Of a DNA stretch of 64,000 bases, positions 33,979 to 43,931 are shown in pieces. The notes beneath the pieces were generated by a model. It was not told where the DNA came from and searched no databases. It saw nothing but the letters and a program-made list of their open reading frames with translations. Within the stretch, counting starts at the first letter, position 1. Every line of letters begins with the position of its first letter. A program made the translations under genes and the position numbers. Location of the stretch: the NCBI RefSeq assembly GCF_900187395.1, contig NZ_FYEZ01000001.1:1413567-1477566 (forward strand), written 5' to 3'. The DNA is from Kytococcus aerolatus. Its GTDB lineage: Bacteria; Actinomycetota; Actinomycetes; Actinomycetales; Dermatophilaceae.

Positions 33979-34482
33979 CTATGAGTCCTTTGCGACGAGG
34001 GAGAGGGCCACGTCGACGACGGCAGTGCGCTGCGGTTCGTCAAGGCGAAGCATGCCGAGACAGCGATCGATCCAGGCGCCGTCCGCGATGAGTCGGACGG
34101 CTGCGACGTGAGGCTCGGTGGACTCGCCGAACCAGACGGCCATCCGATCGGCCCACCGGGCCGACAGCTTGTCGCGAAGACGTGGGTCTGCCAGCAGTGC
34201 GAGGTCGGCTGGATCCATGTCCCCCAGGAGTGCGTACTCAACGTAGGCCCGAAGGCGAGCCGTCGAATCCGCGTCGGCACCAGCGCGTGCGGTCAGCTCG
34301 GCCTCCCACTGCTCGAGCAGGTGGTCCAACACCGCCAGCGCGAGGCCCTCCTTCGTGGAGAAGTGATGGACCACACCCGGTTTGGTGAGGCCGGCGACAC
34401 GTGCGACGGCGTCGATCGTCAGCGGGTCACCGGCGCGAAGGACGTCGAGAGCCGCATCGAGGATGTCAGGTTTCGTTGCCAC
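33979..34482 (-). CDS. TetR-family repressor of the SMR pair
   Basis: A 167-residue TetR regulator. The helix-turn-helix is LTIDAVARVAGLTKPGVVHHFSTKEGLALAVLDHLL (residues 20-55, landmarks only), followed by a ligand-binding domain. It is the first gene of the SMR operon, and its start is 8 bases from a perfect 20-bp palindrome (34491-34510) that must be its autoregulatory operator. The inducer is probably a substrate of the exporter. Confidence 0.9.
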   Translation of the reverse strand: MATKPDILDAALDVLRAGDPLTIDAVARVAGLTKPGVVHHFSTKEGLALAVLDHLLEQWEAELTARAGADADSTARLRAYVEYALLGDMDPADLALLADPRLRDKLSARWADRMAVWFGESTEPHVAAVRLIADGAWIDRCLGMLRLDEPQRTAVVDVALSLVAKDS

Positions 34483-34490
34483 TCGGCTAA

Positions 34491-34510
34491 CCTACCATAC
34501 GTATGGTAGG
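34491..34510. promoter_or_regulatory. TetR operator, perfect 20-bp palindrome
   Basis: CCTACCATAC followed immediately by its reverse complement GTATGGTAGG, 8 bases upstream of the tetR start. The half-site TACCATACG is A+T-rich against the background and overlaps the likely promoter. Confidence 0.85.
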
Positions 34511-34536
34511 TCGTCCCTCTCTTCGAACGTCGGTGG

Positions 34537-34656
34537 GGTCTCTTGCTGGACGCGGCGAAGGACCTCATCGACGGCCTGGGTGCCGAGCTTGACCACGTGA
34601 AAGGTGTCCAGCACGGCGGTGGCGTCGGCCACCGACGCCGAAGGGAGCCATCCCAT
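34537..34656 (-). pseudogene. ISL3-family transposase remnant
   Basis: On the minus strand the reading DATAVLDTFHVVKLGTQAVD...EVLRRVQQET is the highly conserved core of ISL3-type transposases (usual form AVLDPFHVVRLG..AVDECRRRVQQ). Only about 40 codons remain. The frame continues for some 15 unrelated residues and runs into the TetR operator, with no start, no second acidic catalytic block and no inverted repeats that I can recognise. It marks the edge of the transferred SMR patch. Confidence 0.75.
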
Positions 34657-34700
34657 CACCGGCTCCGCCACGCACGCGGGCACCCCTGCCCCCACAACGA

Positions 34701-34739
34701 CGGGAGCCCGCCGCAGGATCACCCTGCAGCGGACTCCCG
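34701..34739 (-). terminator. Terminator after the Fe-S reductase gene
   Basis: An imperfect long stem (CGGGAGCCCGCCGCAGG / CCCTGCAGCGGACTCCCG) with a short loop lies 18 bases beyond the stop of the minus-strand gene ending at 34757. Confidence 0.7.
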
Positions 34740-34756
34740 TACCGGACCGACCCGGC

Positions 34757-36275
34757 TCAGCCCTTCCAGGCACCCAGGCGCAGCGCTGGCGAGTGAGCCC
34801 CGATGCGGGATGCTCGCTCGCCCACGTTCGGCACCTCGACCGGAGCGCCGCCCGTCGGCGGGGCCTCAGAAGCGTCGGCCTCAGGAGCGGCGGACCCCGT
34901 GGCCGTCGGCTCGGTCGAACCCTGGTTGACCGAGGCGTCGTCCTCCACGATCTGAGTGCCCGAGACCACAGCCGGGGTGCTCGTGGTCCCTGGGTCCACG
35001 ACCTCCTGCGGCTGGCGGTCGGCGGCCTCCTGCGGCTGCTGCTCCTGGCCGATGTCATCCATCCGATCGCCCTGCATCACGCCCGTGGACGTGACCGGGG
35101 CGTGGGACTCATCGATCGGCGGCGTGTCAGCCCTCTCGACCTCTGCCTCTGCGGCCTGCGCGCCACCCTGGGCCCACCCGAATCGCGATGCGGAGTCAGC
35201 TCCGATCGTCGTGCTGGTGTGGCCCTGCGGTGCGGTGGCCGCAGTCCGCTGATCGGAGCTGTCGGCCGGCACGGAGACGGTGGGGGTGGGCTCCTCGGTC
35301 GAGGTGCTCGGTCCCGTCGCCTCGGTCACGGCCGCCTGGGACGTCGACGCTTCGCCCTCGGTCGCGTCCTGGTCGCTGCCGCGGCCGGTCGCCCAGCCGA
35401 ACCGCTGCGGGGAGTCGAGGCCGATCCGGTCACCGGAGTGGCCGGCCGGGGCCGTGCCGATGGGCCCGCTCGCCGCCGGGGCGGCGTCATCGTCCGGGGT
35501 GGCGGGGCCGGCCGGGGTGGCCTGGCTCGTCGTCACGGTCGTCGAGGTCTGTTCCGTCACCGCGCTCTCGGAGTGCTGCTCCGTCGCGGGTTCCGGGGAG
35601 GCCTGTGTGGCCGCCGTGACCGTGGGCTCGGGCTGGGCCGCAGCGGCGGGCGCCGCGCCCTCGGCCTGCTCTCCGCCGGTACCGGTGGCCCAGCCGAAGC
35701 GGCGCGGCGACTCCCCGCCGATCCGGTCGCCGCCGTGCCCCGCCGGTGCGCTGCCCGTGCCCGTGACGCCTGCGGCACCCGGGGAAACGGTGGCCTCGGT
35801 TGCGGACGCCTCAGCATCCACCGATCCGGCTCCCTGGGTGCTGGCCGCCTCCCGCTGGGGGGGCTCGGCACTGGAAGCTGCCTCGGCCGCGGGGGCGGCG
35901 TCGGTGGCCTCGGTGGCAGGTGCTCCTGCCTGGCCCGTCGACGGCGCGCCAGTGGCCTGATCGGTGGCCCACCCGAAGCGGGTGGGGGTGTCGGCCCCGA
36001 TGCGCTGACCGGTGAAGGCCGCGGGGGCGGTGCCAGCGCTCGGTCCCGCCGGTGCAGGTGCCTCGGCCTCCGGGGTGGTGCCGTCGGCGGTATCTACGGT
36101 GGCTGCAGCGGTCGCGGTCTCGGCGGCGGCGGTGTTGTCGGAGTCGGCATCCGAGGCAGCGGCCGCCGCGGGGGCGGTCTGGGACGCGGACGCGGCGGTG
36201 CCGCCCGCGGGGGCGCCGTCCTGCGAGGCCCAGCCGAAGCGGGTGGGCGTGTCGGCGCCGATTCGGTCTCCGGTG
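34757..36275 (-). repeat. Six RIG...RFGWA repeats in the disordered tail
   Basis: Repeats are centred near residues 932, 1018, 1112, 1212, 1285 and 1415. Copies 1-2 read [14 protein letters not shown] or [14 protein letters not shown], copy 3 [14 protein letters not shown], copy 4 [14 protein letters not shown], copy 5 [14 protein letters not shown], and the last is a degenerate [15 protein letters not shown] at the C-terminus. Each of the first four is preceded by AP(Q/A)(A/G)(F/H). Spacing is 70-130 residues of Ala/Thr/Ser/Glu/Gly-rich linker. Confidence 0.85.
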
Positions 36276-39046
36276 AAGGCCTGTGGGGCCGTGCCACCGG
36301 CGGCGGTGGCAGCACCAGCAGCGTCACCAGTCGTCGTACCGGCGGTACCGGTGGCATTCGTCGTGTCGTCCGAGGGCGCGCCGGCCGCTGCCGGCTCGTC
36401 CACGGCGTCCGCAGGCTCCTCACCCGCAGCCCGGTCCTCCTCGACCTGCCCGACGGCGCCCTGCTCGTCCACGGTGGTCTCGCCCTCGGGGGAGCGGTCG
36501 TCCTCGTCGACGCGGGAACCCACGGGGCCCTCCGCGTCGTCACCATCGGACTCGCGCGGCTCCTCGGCCGAGACACGGGAGGCAGCCTCGTCACCCTCGG
36601 AACCGTCATCCGAGCCCGAGCCCGATGCAAGGGCTGCCCCGGCGGCGGCACTGGAGCCCGCCTTGGTGAGCTCGGAGATGTCGTCGGGGATCTGGATCCG
36701 CTGCGTCTCGGCGTCGCTGGCCGCACCGTCAGTGGTGGTGCCGTCCACGAGCTCGTCGGTGACCACACCGGCCGCGGCGTCCTCCTCCTGGCCGCGGCGC
36801 ACGCCGGCGAGCAGCATCTGCGCCACGTCGACGACCTCGACGTCCTTGCCGCGGCCCTCTTCCTGGGCTGCGGTCAGGCCGTCGCTCATCATCACGCGGC
36901 AGAAGGGGCAACCGATGGCGATGCGCTCGGCACCCGTGTCGATGGCCTCCTCGGTGCGGTTCACGTTGATCCGCGAGCCGAGCTTCTCCTCCATCCACAT
37001 GCGGGCACCACCGGCGCCACAGCAGAAGGACTTCTCCTTGGAGCGCTCCATCTCCCGGTACTCCACACCCGGCAGCGTGGCGATCAGCTCGCGCGGCGCC
37101 TCGTACACCTTGTTGTGACGGCCCAGGTAGCAGGGGTCGTGGTAGGTCACCGACGGGGCGGTGGAGGCGAACGGCGACGGCGTGGCCACCTCGGAGGCCG
37201 CGACCGGCTGCAGCTTCTTCTCGCGCACCAGGCGGTTCAGCAGCTGCGTGTGGTGCACGACCTCGTACTTCCCGCCGTTCTGCGGGTACTCGTTCTTGAT
37301 GGTGTTGAAGCAGTGCGCACAGGTCACCACGATCTTCGTGGCCCCCACCTCGTTCAACATCTCCACGTTCTGCTGCGCCAGCATTTGGTACAGCACCTCG
37401 TTGCCGGCACGGCGGGCGGAGTCACCGGTGCAGGCCTCGCCGTCACCCAGGACGGCGAAGTCGACCCCGGCGATGTCCAGCAGCTCGGCGACGGCCTGCG
37501 TGGTCTTCTTCGCGCGGTCCTCGAAGGCGCCGGCGCAACCCACCCAGAAGAGGTACTCGACCTCGTCGAGCGACTCCACGTCCGAGCCCACCTGCTTGAT
37601 GGGGAAGTCCAGGCCCTTGGCCCAGTCCATGCGGGTGGAGTTGGCCATGCCCCAGGGGTTCTGCTTGCTCTCGAGGTTCTTGAACAGGCCACCCAGCTCG
37701 CTCGGGAAGGCCGACTCGATGAGCACCTGGTTACGGCGCATGTCCACGATGGCGTCGACGTGCTCGATGTCCACCGGGCACTGCTCCACGCACGCACCAC
37801 AGCTGGTGCAGCTCCACAGCACGTCGGGGTCGATGACGGCGCCGCCGGACGGGATGGTCGGGTCACCCTCGGTCGCGCCGACCAGCTGGCGGATGTCGAA
37901 GTCCTCCGGGGAGCCCGCCGCCACCTGCGAGTCGGGGTCCGATGCGGTGAGGGTCGCGCTCTGCCACGGCGCCTGGGCGTAGGCGGCGTCGCGCAGGTTC
38001 ATCACCAGCATCTTCGGCGAGAGCGGCTTCTCGGTGTTCCAGGCCGGGCACTGCTCCTGGCAGCGGCCGCACTCGGTGCAGGTGGTGAAGTCCAGCAGGC
38101 CCTTCCAGGTGAAGTCCTCGATGGAGCCGACACCCATGCGCAGCTCGTCGTCGCCCTCGTCGGCCTCGGCGATCTCCTCGAGCTGGTCCATGCTCGTGAG
38201 CGGCTTGCCGCCCACCATCATCGGCTGCAGCTCACCCAGCGAGGTGCGGCCGTCGGCGTGACGCTTGAACCAGATGTTGAAGAAGGCCAGGAAGCGGTGC
38301 CAGGCCACACCCATCGTGGGCTGCAGGCCGATGGTGATCATCCACGCCATCGAGATGAGGATCTTGACCAGCGCCACGGCGATGATCAGCGCGCCCAGCG
38401 TGCCGGCGGAGAGCCCGGTCAGCGCCGAGCCCATCCAGGCGGTCAGCGGGAAGTGCAGGGCGCTGGCGTGCTCGGCCCCCTCCACGCGACCGAGGGCGTA
38501 CTCCAGGGCACGCAGGGCCAGGATGCACAGCACGACGCCGAGGATCGTGAACTCGACGTAGTAGGCCTGCCAGAAGGTGGACCCCCAGAACCGGCTGCGG
38601 CGTGCGTTGCCGGTCTCCTTCTCGGCCGCGGCGGGCTTCTTGAGCTGCCGCAGGACGATGAGGAAGACGATGCCCACCAGACCCGTCCAGGCGAAGAACT
38701 CGGTGAGCCACTCGAAGGGCGGGAAGTGCCCGAGGAGCGGCAGTGCGAAGCGCGGGTCGAACAGCTGGCCGTAGGCCGTGACCAGGGTCAGGAAGAGCAC
38801 CCCGAAGCTGAGCATCGTGAACCAGTGGGCGATGGCCACCCACTTCTTGCGCAGCATGCGCGGGTGGAGCAGGACCTCCCGGAACATGGTGGTGGTGCGC
38901 TGGACCGGGTCGTCGAAGCGCCCGACGGCGGCCTGGCCCTGGCGGACGACCGCCAGGATGCGCATCACGGCGCGCGTGAGCAGCGCGATGCCGGCGGTCG
39001 TGATGGCCAGGCACACGAGGATGGTGAGCAGCTGGAGGGGGTGCAT
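34757..39046 (-). CDS. Membrane-anchored Fe-S reductase (heterodisulfide-reductase/CCG-domain type) with a long repetitive C-terminal tail
   Basis: A 1,429-residue protein. Residues 1-270 carry about six membrane helices (NarI-like). Two [4Fe-4S] ferredoxin motifs follow: [12 protein letters not shown] near 322 and [12 protein letters not shown] near 416. Two CCG domains of the HdrB/GlpC type follow, with [31 protein letters not shown] and CPFCRVMM, ending near 750. Such proteins, for example the mycobacterial Rv0338c type, are proposed electron-transfer reductases at the inner membrane face. The remaining 680 residues are low-complexity Ala/Thr/Glu/Gly sequence containing six spaced copies of a motif RIG-x-D/S-S/T-P-x-RFGWA. 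The start follows a TAGACT box by 6 bases (leaderless). The usual family length is about 750-900, so the tail is exceptional. Confidence 0.88.
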   Translation of the reverse strand: MHPLQLLTILVCLAITTAGIALLTRAVMRILAVVRQGQAAVGRFDDPVQRTTTMFREVLLHPRMLRKKWVAIAHWFTMLSFGVLFLTLVTAYGQLFDPRFALPLLGHFPPFEWLTEFFAWTGLVGIVFLIVLRQLKKPAAAEKETGNARRSRFWGSTFWQAYYVEFTILGVVLCILALRALEYALGRVEGAEHASALHFPLTAWMGSALTGLSAGTLGALIIAVALVKILISMAWMITIGLQPTMGVAWHRFLAFFNIWFKRHADGRTSLGELQPMMVGGKPLTSMDQLEEIAEADEGDDELRMGVGSIEDFTWKGLLDFTTCTECGRCQEQCPAWNTEKPLSPKMLVMNLRDAAYAQAPWQSATLTASDPDSQVAAGSPEDFDIRQLVGATEGDPTIPSGGAVIDPDVLWSCTSCGACVEQCPVDIEHVDAIVDMRRNQVLIESAFPSELGGLFKNLESKQNPWGMANSTRMDWAKGLDFPIKQVGSDVESLDEVEYLFWVGCAGAFEDRAKKTTQAVAELLDIAGVDFAVLGDGEACTGDSARRAGNEVLYQMLAQQNVEMLNEVGATKIVVTCAHCFNTIKNEYPQNGGKYEVVHHTQLLNRLVREKKLQPVAASEVATPSPFASTAPSVTYHDPCYLGRHNKVYEAPRELIATLPGVEYREMERSKEKSFCCGAGGARMWMEEKLGSRINVNRTEEAIDTGAERIAIGCPFCRVMMSDGLTAAQEEGRGKDVEVVDVAQMLLAGVRRGQEEDAAAGVVTDELVDGTTTDGAASDAETQRIQIPDDISELTKAGSSAAAGAALASGSGSDDGSEGDEAASRVSAEEPRESDGDDAEGPVGSRVDEDDRSPEGETTVDEQGAVGQVEEDRAAGEEPADAVDEPAAAGAPSDDTTNATGTAGTTTGDAAGAATAAGGTAPQAFTGDRIGADTPTRFGWASQDGAPAGGTAASASQTAPAAAAASDADSDNTAAAETATAAATVDTADGTTPEAEAPAPAGPSAGTAPAAFTGQRIGADTPTRFGWATDQATGAPSTGQAGAPATEATDAAPAAEAASSAEPPQREAASTQGAGSVDAEASATEATVSPGAAGVTGTGSAPAGHGGDRIGGESPRRFGWATGTGGEQAEGAAPAAAAQPEPTVTAATQASPEPATEQHSESAVTEQTSTTVTTSQATPAGPATPDDDAAPAASGPIGTAPAGHSGDRIGLDSPQRFGWATGRGSDQDATEGEASTSQAAVTEATGPSTSTEEPTPTVSVPADSSDQRTAATAPQGHTSTTIGADSASRFGWAQGGAQAAEAEVERADTPPIDESHAPVTSTGVMQGDRMDDIGQEQQPQEAADRQPQEVVDPGTTSTPAVVSGTQIVEDDASVNQGSTEPTATGSAAPEADASEAPPTGGAPVEVPNVGERASRIGAHSPALRLGAWKG

Positions 39047-39052
39047 GGGGGG

Positions 39053-39058
39053 AGTCTA
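39053..39058 (-). promoter_or_regulatory. -10 box (TAGACT) of a leaderless promoter for the Fe-S reductase gene
   Basis: On the minus strand TAGACT is followed by six C and then the ATG. There is no Shine-Dalgarno sequence, so the start codon is probably the first transcribed triplet. Confidence 0.6.
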
Positions 39059-39153
39059 CGAACCGTCGCGCGCGGGGGCCGGGTGTGGCACACCTCACCT
39101 TCGAATCAGGCGGGATTTGGAATGCGGAAACATGCCGTGATGTTGCTCTGGGT

Positions 39154-40079
<926 letters not shown>

Positions 40080-40083
<4 letters not shown>

Positions 40084-40715
40084 GCGGGGCAGGTCACCGT
40101 GACCGGAGGGCCGGGGCGGGGAGGCGGCTCGCCGGGTTCCGCCGCCTCGTCGGCCAGGTCCTCGAGGACGCCGACGCCGTGGTGCAGCGCGACCCGGCCA
40201 CCTCCAGTCGCGCCGAGGCGCTCCTCACCAGCCCCGGGCTCCACGCCATCGCGGCCCACCGGGTGGCCCACTCCCTGTGGAGCCGGCCCGGGGGGCGTCT
40301 GCCGGCGCGGGTGCTCGGGACGCTCTCCCGTGCGGTGACCGGTGTGGAGATCCACCCGGGTGCCACGATCGGGCGCCGGCTCGTCATCGACCACGGGATG
40401 GGCGTCGTCATCGGGGAGACCGCGGAGGTGGGGGACGACGTGATGATGTACCACGGCGTCACCCTCGGCGGGACGATCTCGCAGACCGTGAAGCGGCACC
40501 CCACGGTGGGGGACCGCGTGCTGCTCGGGGCCGGCTCCACGGTGCTCGGGAACATCGAGCTGGCCTCCGGGACCGCCGTCGGGGCCGGGGCGGTCGTGCT
40601 CAAGCCGGTGCCGAGCGGTCAGGTGGTCGGTGGGATCCCCGCGAAGCCGCTCAACTCCACCTACGAGCTGCCCGAGCTGCCCCGGGAGCTGGCGGCCGAC
40701 CACTGGATGATCTGA
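40080..40715 (+). CDS. cysE: Serine O-acetyltransferase (EpsC/CysE)
   Basis: A 211-residue left-handed beta-helix acetyltransferase that makes O-acetylserine. The N-terminal helical part ([27 protein letters not shown], excerpt) is followed by hexapeptide repeats from [44 protein letters not shown] (landmarks at about 90-133), with the catalytic His in DHGMG and YHGVTLGG. Its C-terminus ends in DHWMI; the terminal Ile is what CysE of other bacteria inserts into the CysK active site. GTG start overlapping cysK. A strong terminator follows. Confidence 0.94.
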
Positions 40716-40764
40716 GCGAGCCACCCCCCGCCCTTGCCGGGCCGCTGCGGCGTGGAGGGTGCAG

Positions 40765-40800
40765 CAGAAGGGCCCCACCCGACAGGGTGGGGCCCTTCTG
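40765..40800 (+). terminator. Terminator of cysK-cysE
   Basis: A perfect 16-bp stem (CAGAAGGGCCCCACCC / GGGTGGGGCCCTTCTG) around a GACA loop, 49 bases after cysE and before the convergent YtxH-like gene. Confidence 0.88.
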
Positions 40801-40863
40801 CACCTCTGGGTGAGCTCCCCGGGGCGGGCCGGTCAGGAGACCGCCCCGCTCACCGGGCGGGGC

Positions 40864-41256
40864 TCACTTGTCGCCGAAGCTGGAGGTGTTGGTGGTCGGC
40901 TGGAAGCCGGAGGTCGAGCCACCCTTGAGGCCGGTGGTCGAGGCGTTGCCGGTCGCGGTCGCGGTGCCCGTGGTGGTGGACGGCGCGGTGGTCTGGCCGA
41001 AGGACGAGGTGCCGGTGGTGTCGGCGTCGGCGTTCTTGGCCTTGGCCTCGGAGACCTTGCCCTTGACCTGGTCCTGGGCCTGGACGAAGGCCGAGTCCGC
41101 GGAGGAGCGAGCGGTCGTCACGGCGTCCTGGACGCGGGGGTCGCCCCACAGCTTCTGGGCCTGGTCGACGATCTGGTCGTACTTCTCGCGGCCGGCGCGG
41201 GTGCCCAGCAGGTAGCCGATACCGGTACCGACGAGGAGGAGCATCTTGTTCTTCAT
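40864..41256 (-). CDS. YtxH-like small membrane-anchored protein
   Basis: A 130-residue protein. The N-terminal MLLLVGTGIGYLLGTRAGREKYDQI segment (about residues 5-29) is the YtxH/general-stress glycine-zipper helix, and the rest is a charged helix plus a Thr/Ser/Gly-rich disordered tail (about 85-130) with SSFGQTT, SGFQPTT and SSFGDK. A cell-envelope anchored stress protein is likely; no enzymatic role. Starts at ATG 41256 after a good GAGGC-type ribosome-binding site. Confidence 0.75.
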   Translation of the reverse strand: MKNKMLLLVGTGIGYLLGTRAGREKYDQIVDQAQKLWGDPRVQDAVTTARSSADSAFVQAQDQVKGKVSEAKAKNADADTTGTSSFGQTTAPSTTTGTATATGNASTTGLKGGSTSGFQPTTNTSSFGDK

Positions 41257-41337
41257 GGTTCTGCCTCTCAGTGTGGTGCTGCTTCGTTTCCTGCGGAGGG
41301 GCCAGCGGGAGCTGGCCCGGTGGTCTCGAAGGGGCGA

Positions 41338-41613
41338 TCAGCCCTTGGCAGCGGCCTTGAGGGCCGAGCCGGCGGAGAGCTTGGCGCCGAAGGAGGCCGG
41401 GATCTCCATGGTCTCACCGGTGCGCGGGTTGCGGCCGGTGCGAGCCGAACGCTCGACGCGCTCGATGGTCATGAGGCCCGGCAGCGAGACCTTCTCGCCC
41501 TTGCCGATGGTCTCGCAGATGACGTCGCCCATCGCGGACAGGACAGCGGCAGCATCCTTGGCGGACACGTCGGCCTGCTGGGCGATGGCGCTGGCGAGCT
41601 CGGTGCGGTTCAT
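41338..41613 (-). CDS. hup: HU-family DNA-binding protein
   Basis: A 91-residue HU/IHF protein, a nucleoid architectural dimer. MNRTELASAIAQQADVSAKDAAAVLSAM is the helical dimerisation part and RTGRNPRTGETMEIPASFGAKLSAGSALKAA is the DNA-binding beta arm and C-terminus. AAGGAGTTCCC precedes the ATG. No Lys/Ala-rich mycobacterial-type extension is present. It lies 82 bases upstream of the YtxH-like gene on the same strand. Confidence 0.94.
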   Translation of the reverse strand: MNRTELASAIAQQADVSAKDAAAVLSAMGDVICETIGKGEKVSLPGLMTIERVERSARTGRNPRTGETMEIPASFGAKLSAGSALKAAAKG

Positions 41614-41878
41614 GGGAACTCCTTCGTCCTGCATTCTCATGCAACGGGGGCGGTACCCGGCGGTGCCGAGCTCCTCCCTGACTGACGGTCGACGCGTGCC
41701 GACACTGCATCCATCATGGCCCATCACGGTGTGGATGCAAGCCAGAACGCGCGATACGAGGCGGATTACACGTCCGGAACTCGCCTCGGCAGCTCCCGCC
41801 GTAGACTGGTGGACCACCTCTGCGCGCGCCGCGCGAAAGCCCTCGGGGCCAACGCATCGTCCGTGCGGGGTGGCCTCG

Positions 41879-41965
41879 GGAGGGCTCGCATAGTGGCCTA
41901 GTGCGGCGGTCTTGAAAACCGCTATGGGTGCACACCCATCGTGGGTTCGAATCCCACGCCCTCCG
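41879..41965 (+). tRNA. tRNA-Ser (anticodon TGA)
   Basis: Acceptor GGAGGGC/GCCCTCC, anticodon loop CTTGAAA between GCGGT and ACCGC giving TGA, a long variable arm (TATGGGTGCACACCCATC region) and T-arm GTGGGTTCGAATCCCAC. 87 nucleotides; no encoded CCA. Decodes UCA. Confidence 0.95.
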
Positions 41966-42037
41966 CCGGTGCGCCGCCCGGCCCCGCCTCCGGTGGGGCC
42001 GGGCGGCGTCCTCGCACGGGGCCGGTGGTGATCCCGC

Positions 42038-43522
42038 TCAGCAGGTGGTGGCCATGTCCTCGGCCTCGGTCACGTCCTGCTCGGTGGGCTCGTCGGAGGG
42101 GCTCTCGGAGCTCGAGGTCGAGGTCGACGGCTTCTTCTTCGGCTTGGGCGGGTTGATCGCCCTGTCCACCATGCGGTGGATCGCCGCGAAGTCCGGGTCG
42201 GAGGTGTCGATGCGCTCGTTGGTCAGGGAGAGGCTCTTCATGCGGCCGTCCTGGATCCGCAGGAAGAGGTCGGCCCAGGCCCGGAGGTCCGACTCGGGGA
42301 TGTCGCTCCACACGTTCGACTCCAGGGCACCGGCGATGGCGGGGTAGCGACGGAGCAGGTCCAGCGGGCTGGACTGGTCCACGAGCGCCCCCACCATGCA
42401 GCGCTGGCGGTCCATCCGGTCGTAGTCCGAGGTGGTGGCCCGGGAGCGTGAGTACCAGAGGGCCGTGTACCCGTCCATGTGCTGGGTGCCGGGCTCGATC
42501 CACCCCTTGATCGAGCCCGGGACGATCTGGCCGTTCTCCACCTTGCCGCCGATGGGGAGCCGCTCGGGCACGTTGATCTCGACGCCGCCCATGGCGTCGA
42601 CCAGCTGCTCGAAGCCCTCGAGGTCGACCGTCACGACGTGGTGGATGGGCAGCCCGACGACCCCTTCGATGGAGTCGCGGGTGGTCACCAGGCCGGGGTT
42701 GTCCTGGGTGCCGAAGAGCTCCTGGTGGGCGGCGGCCTCGGTCCACAGGGCGTTGATGAGGCACTCGTTCCCGCAGTCGTAGCCGCTCGGCCACAGCTGG
42801 TGCAGGGGGTTCCCGGCCGGGACGGGGGCATTCATGAGGTTGCGGGGGATGCCGATGAGCACCGAGTGACCGGTGCGCGGGTCGATGCTCATGACCATGA
42901 GCGCGTCGGGGCGGACCCCGAAGCGGTCGTCGGCGGCGTCCGAGCCCAGCATGAGGAGGTTGACCCGGTCGAAGTCCGCCCACGGGTCCTCCTGGCCGAC
43001 CGCCGGGCCGCCCTCGTCCCCGTCGGTGTCCGCCTCGCTGAAGACGGTGCTGACGGCCTTGCGGTGCGCCGCCACGAGGTTGAGCGCCTGGGCTGCCGGG
43101 GCGAGGACCAGCCCGCTCATGAGGAGGGCGACGAGGGTGAGGGCGGCCGAGCCCCGGGTGGAGAGGCCCGCGGGGCGCGCGAGGCGGGCCGTGAAGGCGA
43201 TGAGTGCCAGCCACAGCAGGGTGAGAAGCACCAGGCCGATGGCGATGGTCCAGAGCTGGGTGCGGCTGGTGGCCACGCCCACGGCCGTGTTGAGCAGGCC
43301 GGACCCCTGGAGGCGCCAGAGCAGAACGAGGCCGCCCAGCAGGAGGGCTCCCAGGGCGAGGGCGCCGAGGCGCCACGCCCGGGTGAGGAGCAGCCCGGCA
43401 CCGGGCACGAGGCCGGAGAGCACGGTGAGGCCGACGGCCCGGCCCAGGGTCTTGGGCGGGCGCTGCCCGTTCGACCAGCCGCGGCTCGCGCCGTGCGGTG
43501 TGGTCTCGATGGAGGTGCTCAC
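42038..43522 (-). CDS. LytR-CpsA-Psr (LCP) family cell-wall polymer ligase
   Basis: A 494-residue membrane protein. The cytoplasmic N-terminus (about 1-35) is followed by four predicted helices (LTVLSGLVPGAGLLLTR, LGALALGALLLGGLVLLW, LWTIAIGLVLLTLLWLALIAFTA, LTLVALLMSGLVLAPAA). The extracellular LCP domain (about 185-430) shows LLMLGSDAADDRFGVRPDALMVMSID, the IPRNL motif and the catalytic Arg region YSRSRATTSDYDRMDRQR. The Ser/Thr/Glu-rich tail ends in MATTC. LCP proteins move teichoic acid, arabinogalactan or capsule polymers from lipid carriers to peptidoglycan. GTG with AGGAG 5 bases upstream. Confidence 0.93.
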   Translation of the reverse strand: MSTSIETTPHGASRGWSNGQRPPKTLGRAVGLTVLSGLVPGAGLLLTRAWRLGALALGALLLGGLVLLWRLQGSGLLNTAVGVATSRTQLWTIAIGLVLLTLLWLALIAFTARLARPAGLSTRGSAALTLVALLMSGLVLAPAAQALNLVAAHRKAVSTVFSEADTDGDEGGPAVGQEDPWADFDRVNLLMLGSDAADDRFGVRPDALMVMSIDPRTGHSVLIGIPRNLMNAPVPAGNPLHQLWPSGYDCGNECLINALWTEAAAHQELFGTQDNPGLVTTRDSIEGVVGLPIHHVVTVDLEGFEQLVDAMGGVEINVPERLPIGGKVENGQIVPGSIKGWIEPGTQHMDGYTALWYSRSRATTSDYDRMDRQRCMVGALVDQSSPLDLLRRYPAIAGALESNVWSDIPESDLRAWADLFLRIQDGRMKSLSLTNERIDTSDPDFAAIHRMVDRAINPPKPKKKPSTSTSSSESPSDEPTEQDVTEAEDMATTC

Positions 43523-43685
43523 GGTGCTCCTGGACTGTTCTGCTGGGGCCGGTGGGGCGGCGGCCTGAGGCGTCTCGCCGGGATGATGCGTAGCGTGCAG
43601 TCTAGCCACGGCCGGAGGGTGCGGCTCGACTCCCGTGCGCCGAGGAGGTAGCCTGTCCCCTCGCATCCGGTGCGAATCGGTGCGG

Positions 43686-43777
43686 GGAGACGTCGCCTAG
43701 TCTGGTTTATGGCGCCCGCCTGCTAAGCGGGTTTGGGGTTTATAGCCCCATCGAGGGTTCAAATCCCTCCGTCTCCG
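43686..43777 (+). tRNA. tRNA-Ser (anticodon GCT)
   Basis: Acceptor GGAGACG/CGTCTCC, anticodon stem-loop CCCGC-CTGCTAA-GCGGG giving GCT, long variable arm (TTTGGGGTTTATAGCCCCAT) and T-arm GAGGGTTCAAATCCCTC. 92 nucleotides; decodes AGC/AGU. Confidence 0.95.
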
Positions 43778-43788
43778 CCGTGTTCCGC

Positions 43789-43840
43789 CCAGGGCCCCTC
43801 CGGGCGACCTGCCCCCAGGTCGCCCGGAGGGGCCCTGGGC
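43789..43840. terminator. Perfect 24-bp inverted repeat (terminator-like)
   Basis: Arms at 43789-43812 and 43817-43840 are perfect reverse complements over 24 bases around a CCCC loop; the outer part is CCCAGGGCCCC and the inner part GGGCGACCTG. It starts 12 bases after tRNA-Ser(GCT), so it likely terminates that tRNA, although the stem is far longer than needed. Confidence 0.7.
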
Positions 43841-43931
43841 GTGTCGGGGGACGGACGATGCGTCCGCGGCTTGTTAGGTTCCTGTGCGACCTGCCCACGA
43901 CATCCGCGTTCCCGCGCGGGGAGGAGCCCGC

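Noticed and set aside
40864..41256. Idea that the YtxH-like protein is a phasin or Tat substrate
   Set aside because: No twin-arginine motif and no phasin pattern; only the glycine-zipper helix and a disordered tail can be seen.
43117..43401. Small Arg/Pro/Ser-rich minus-strand frame within the LCP gene
   Set aside because: It is another reading frame of the LCP membrane-helix region and has no independent support.
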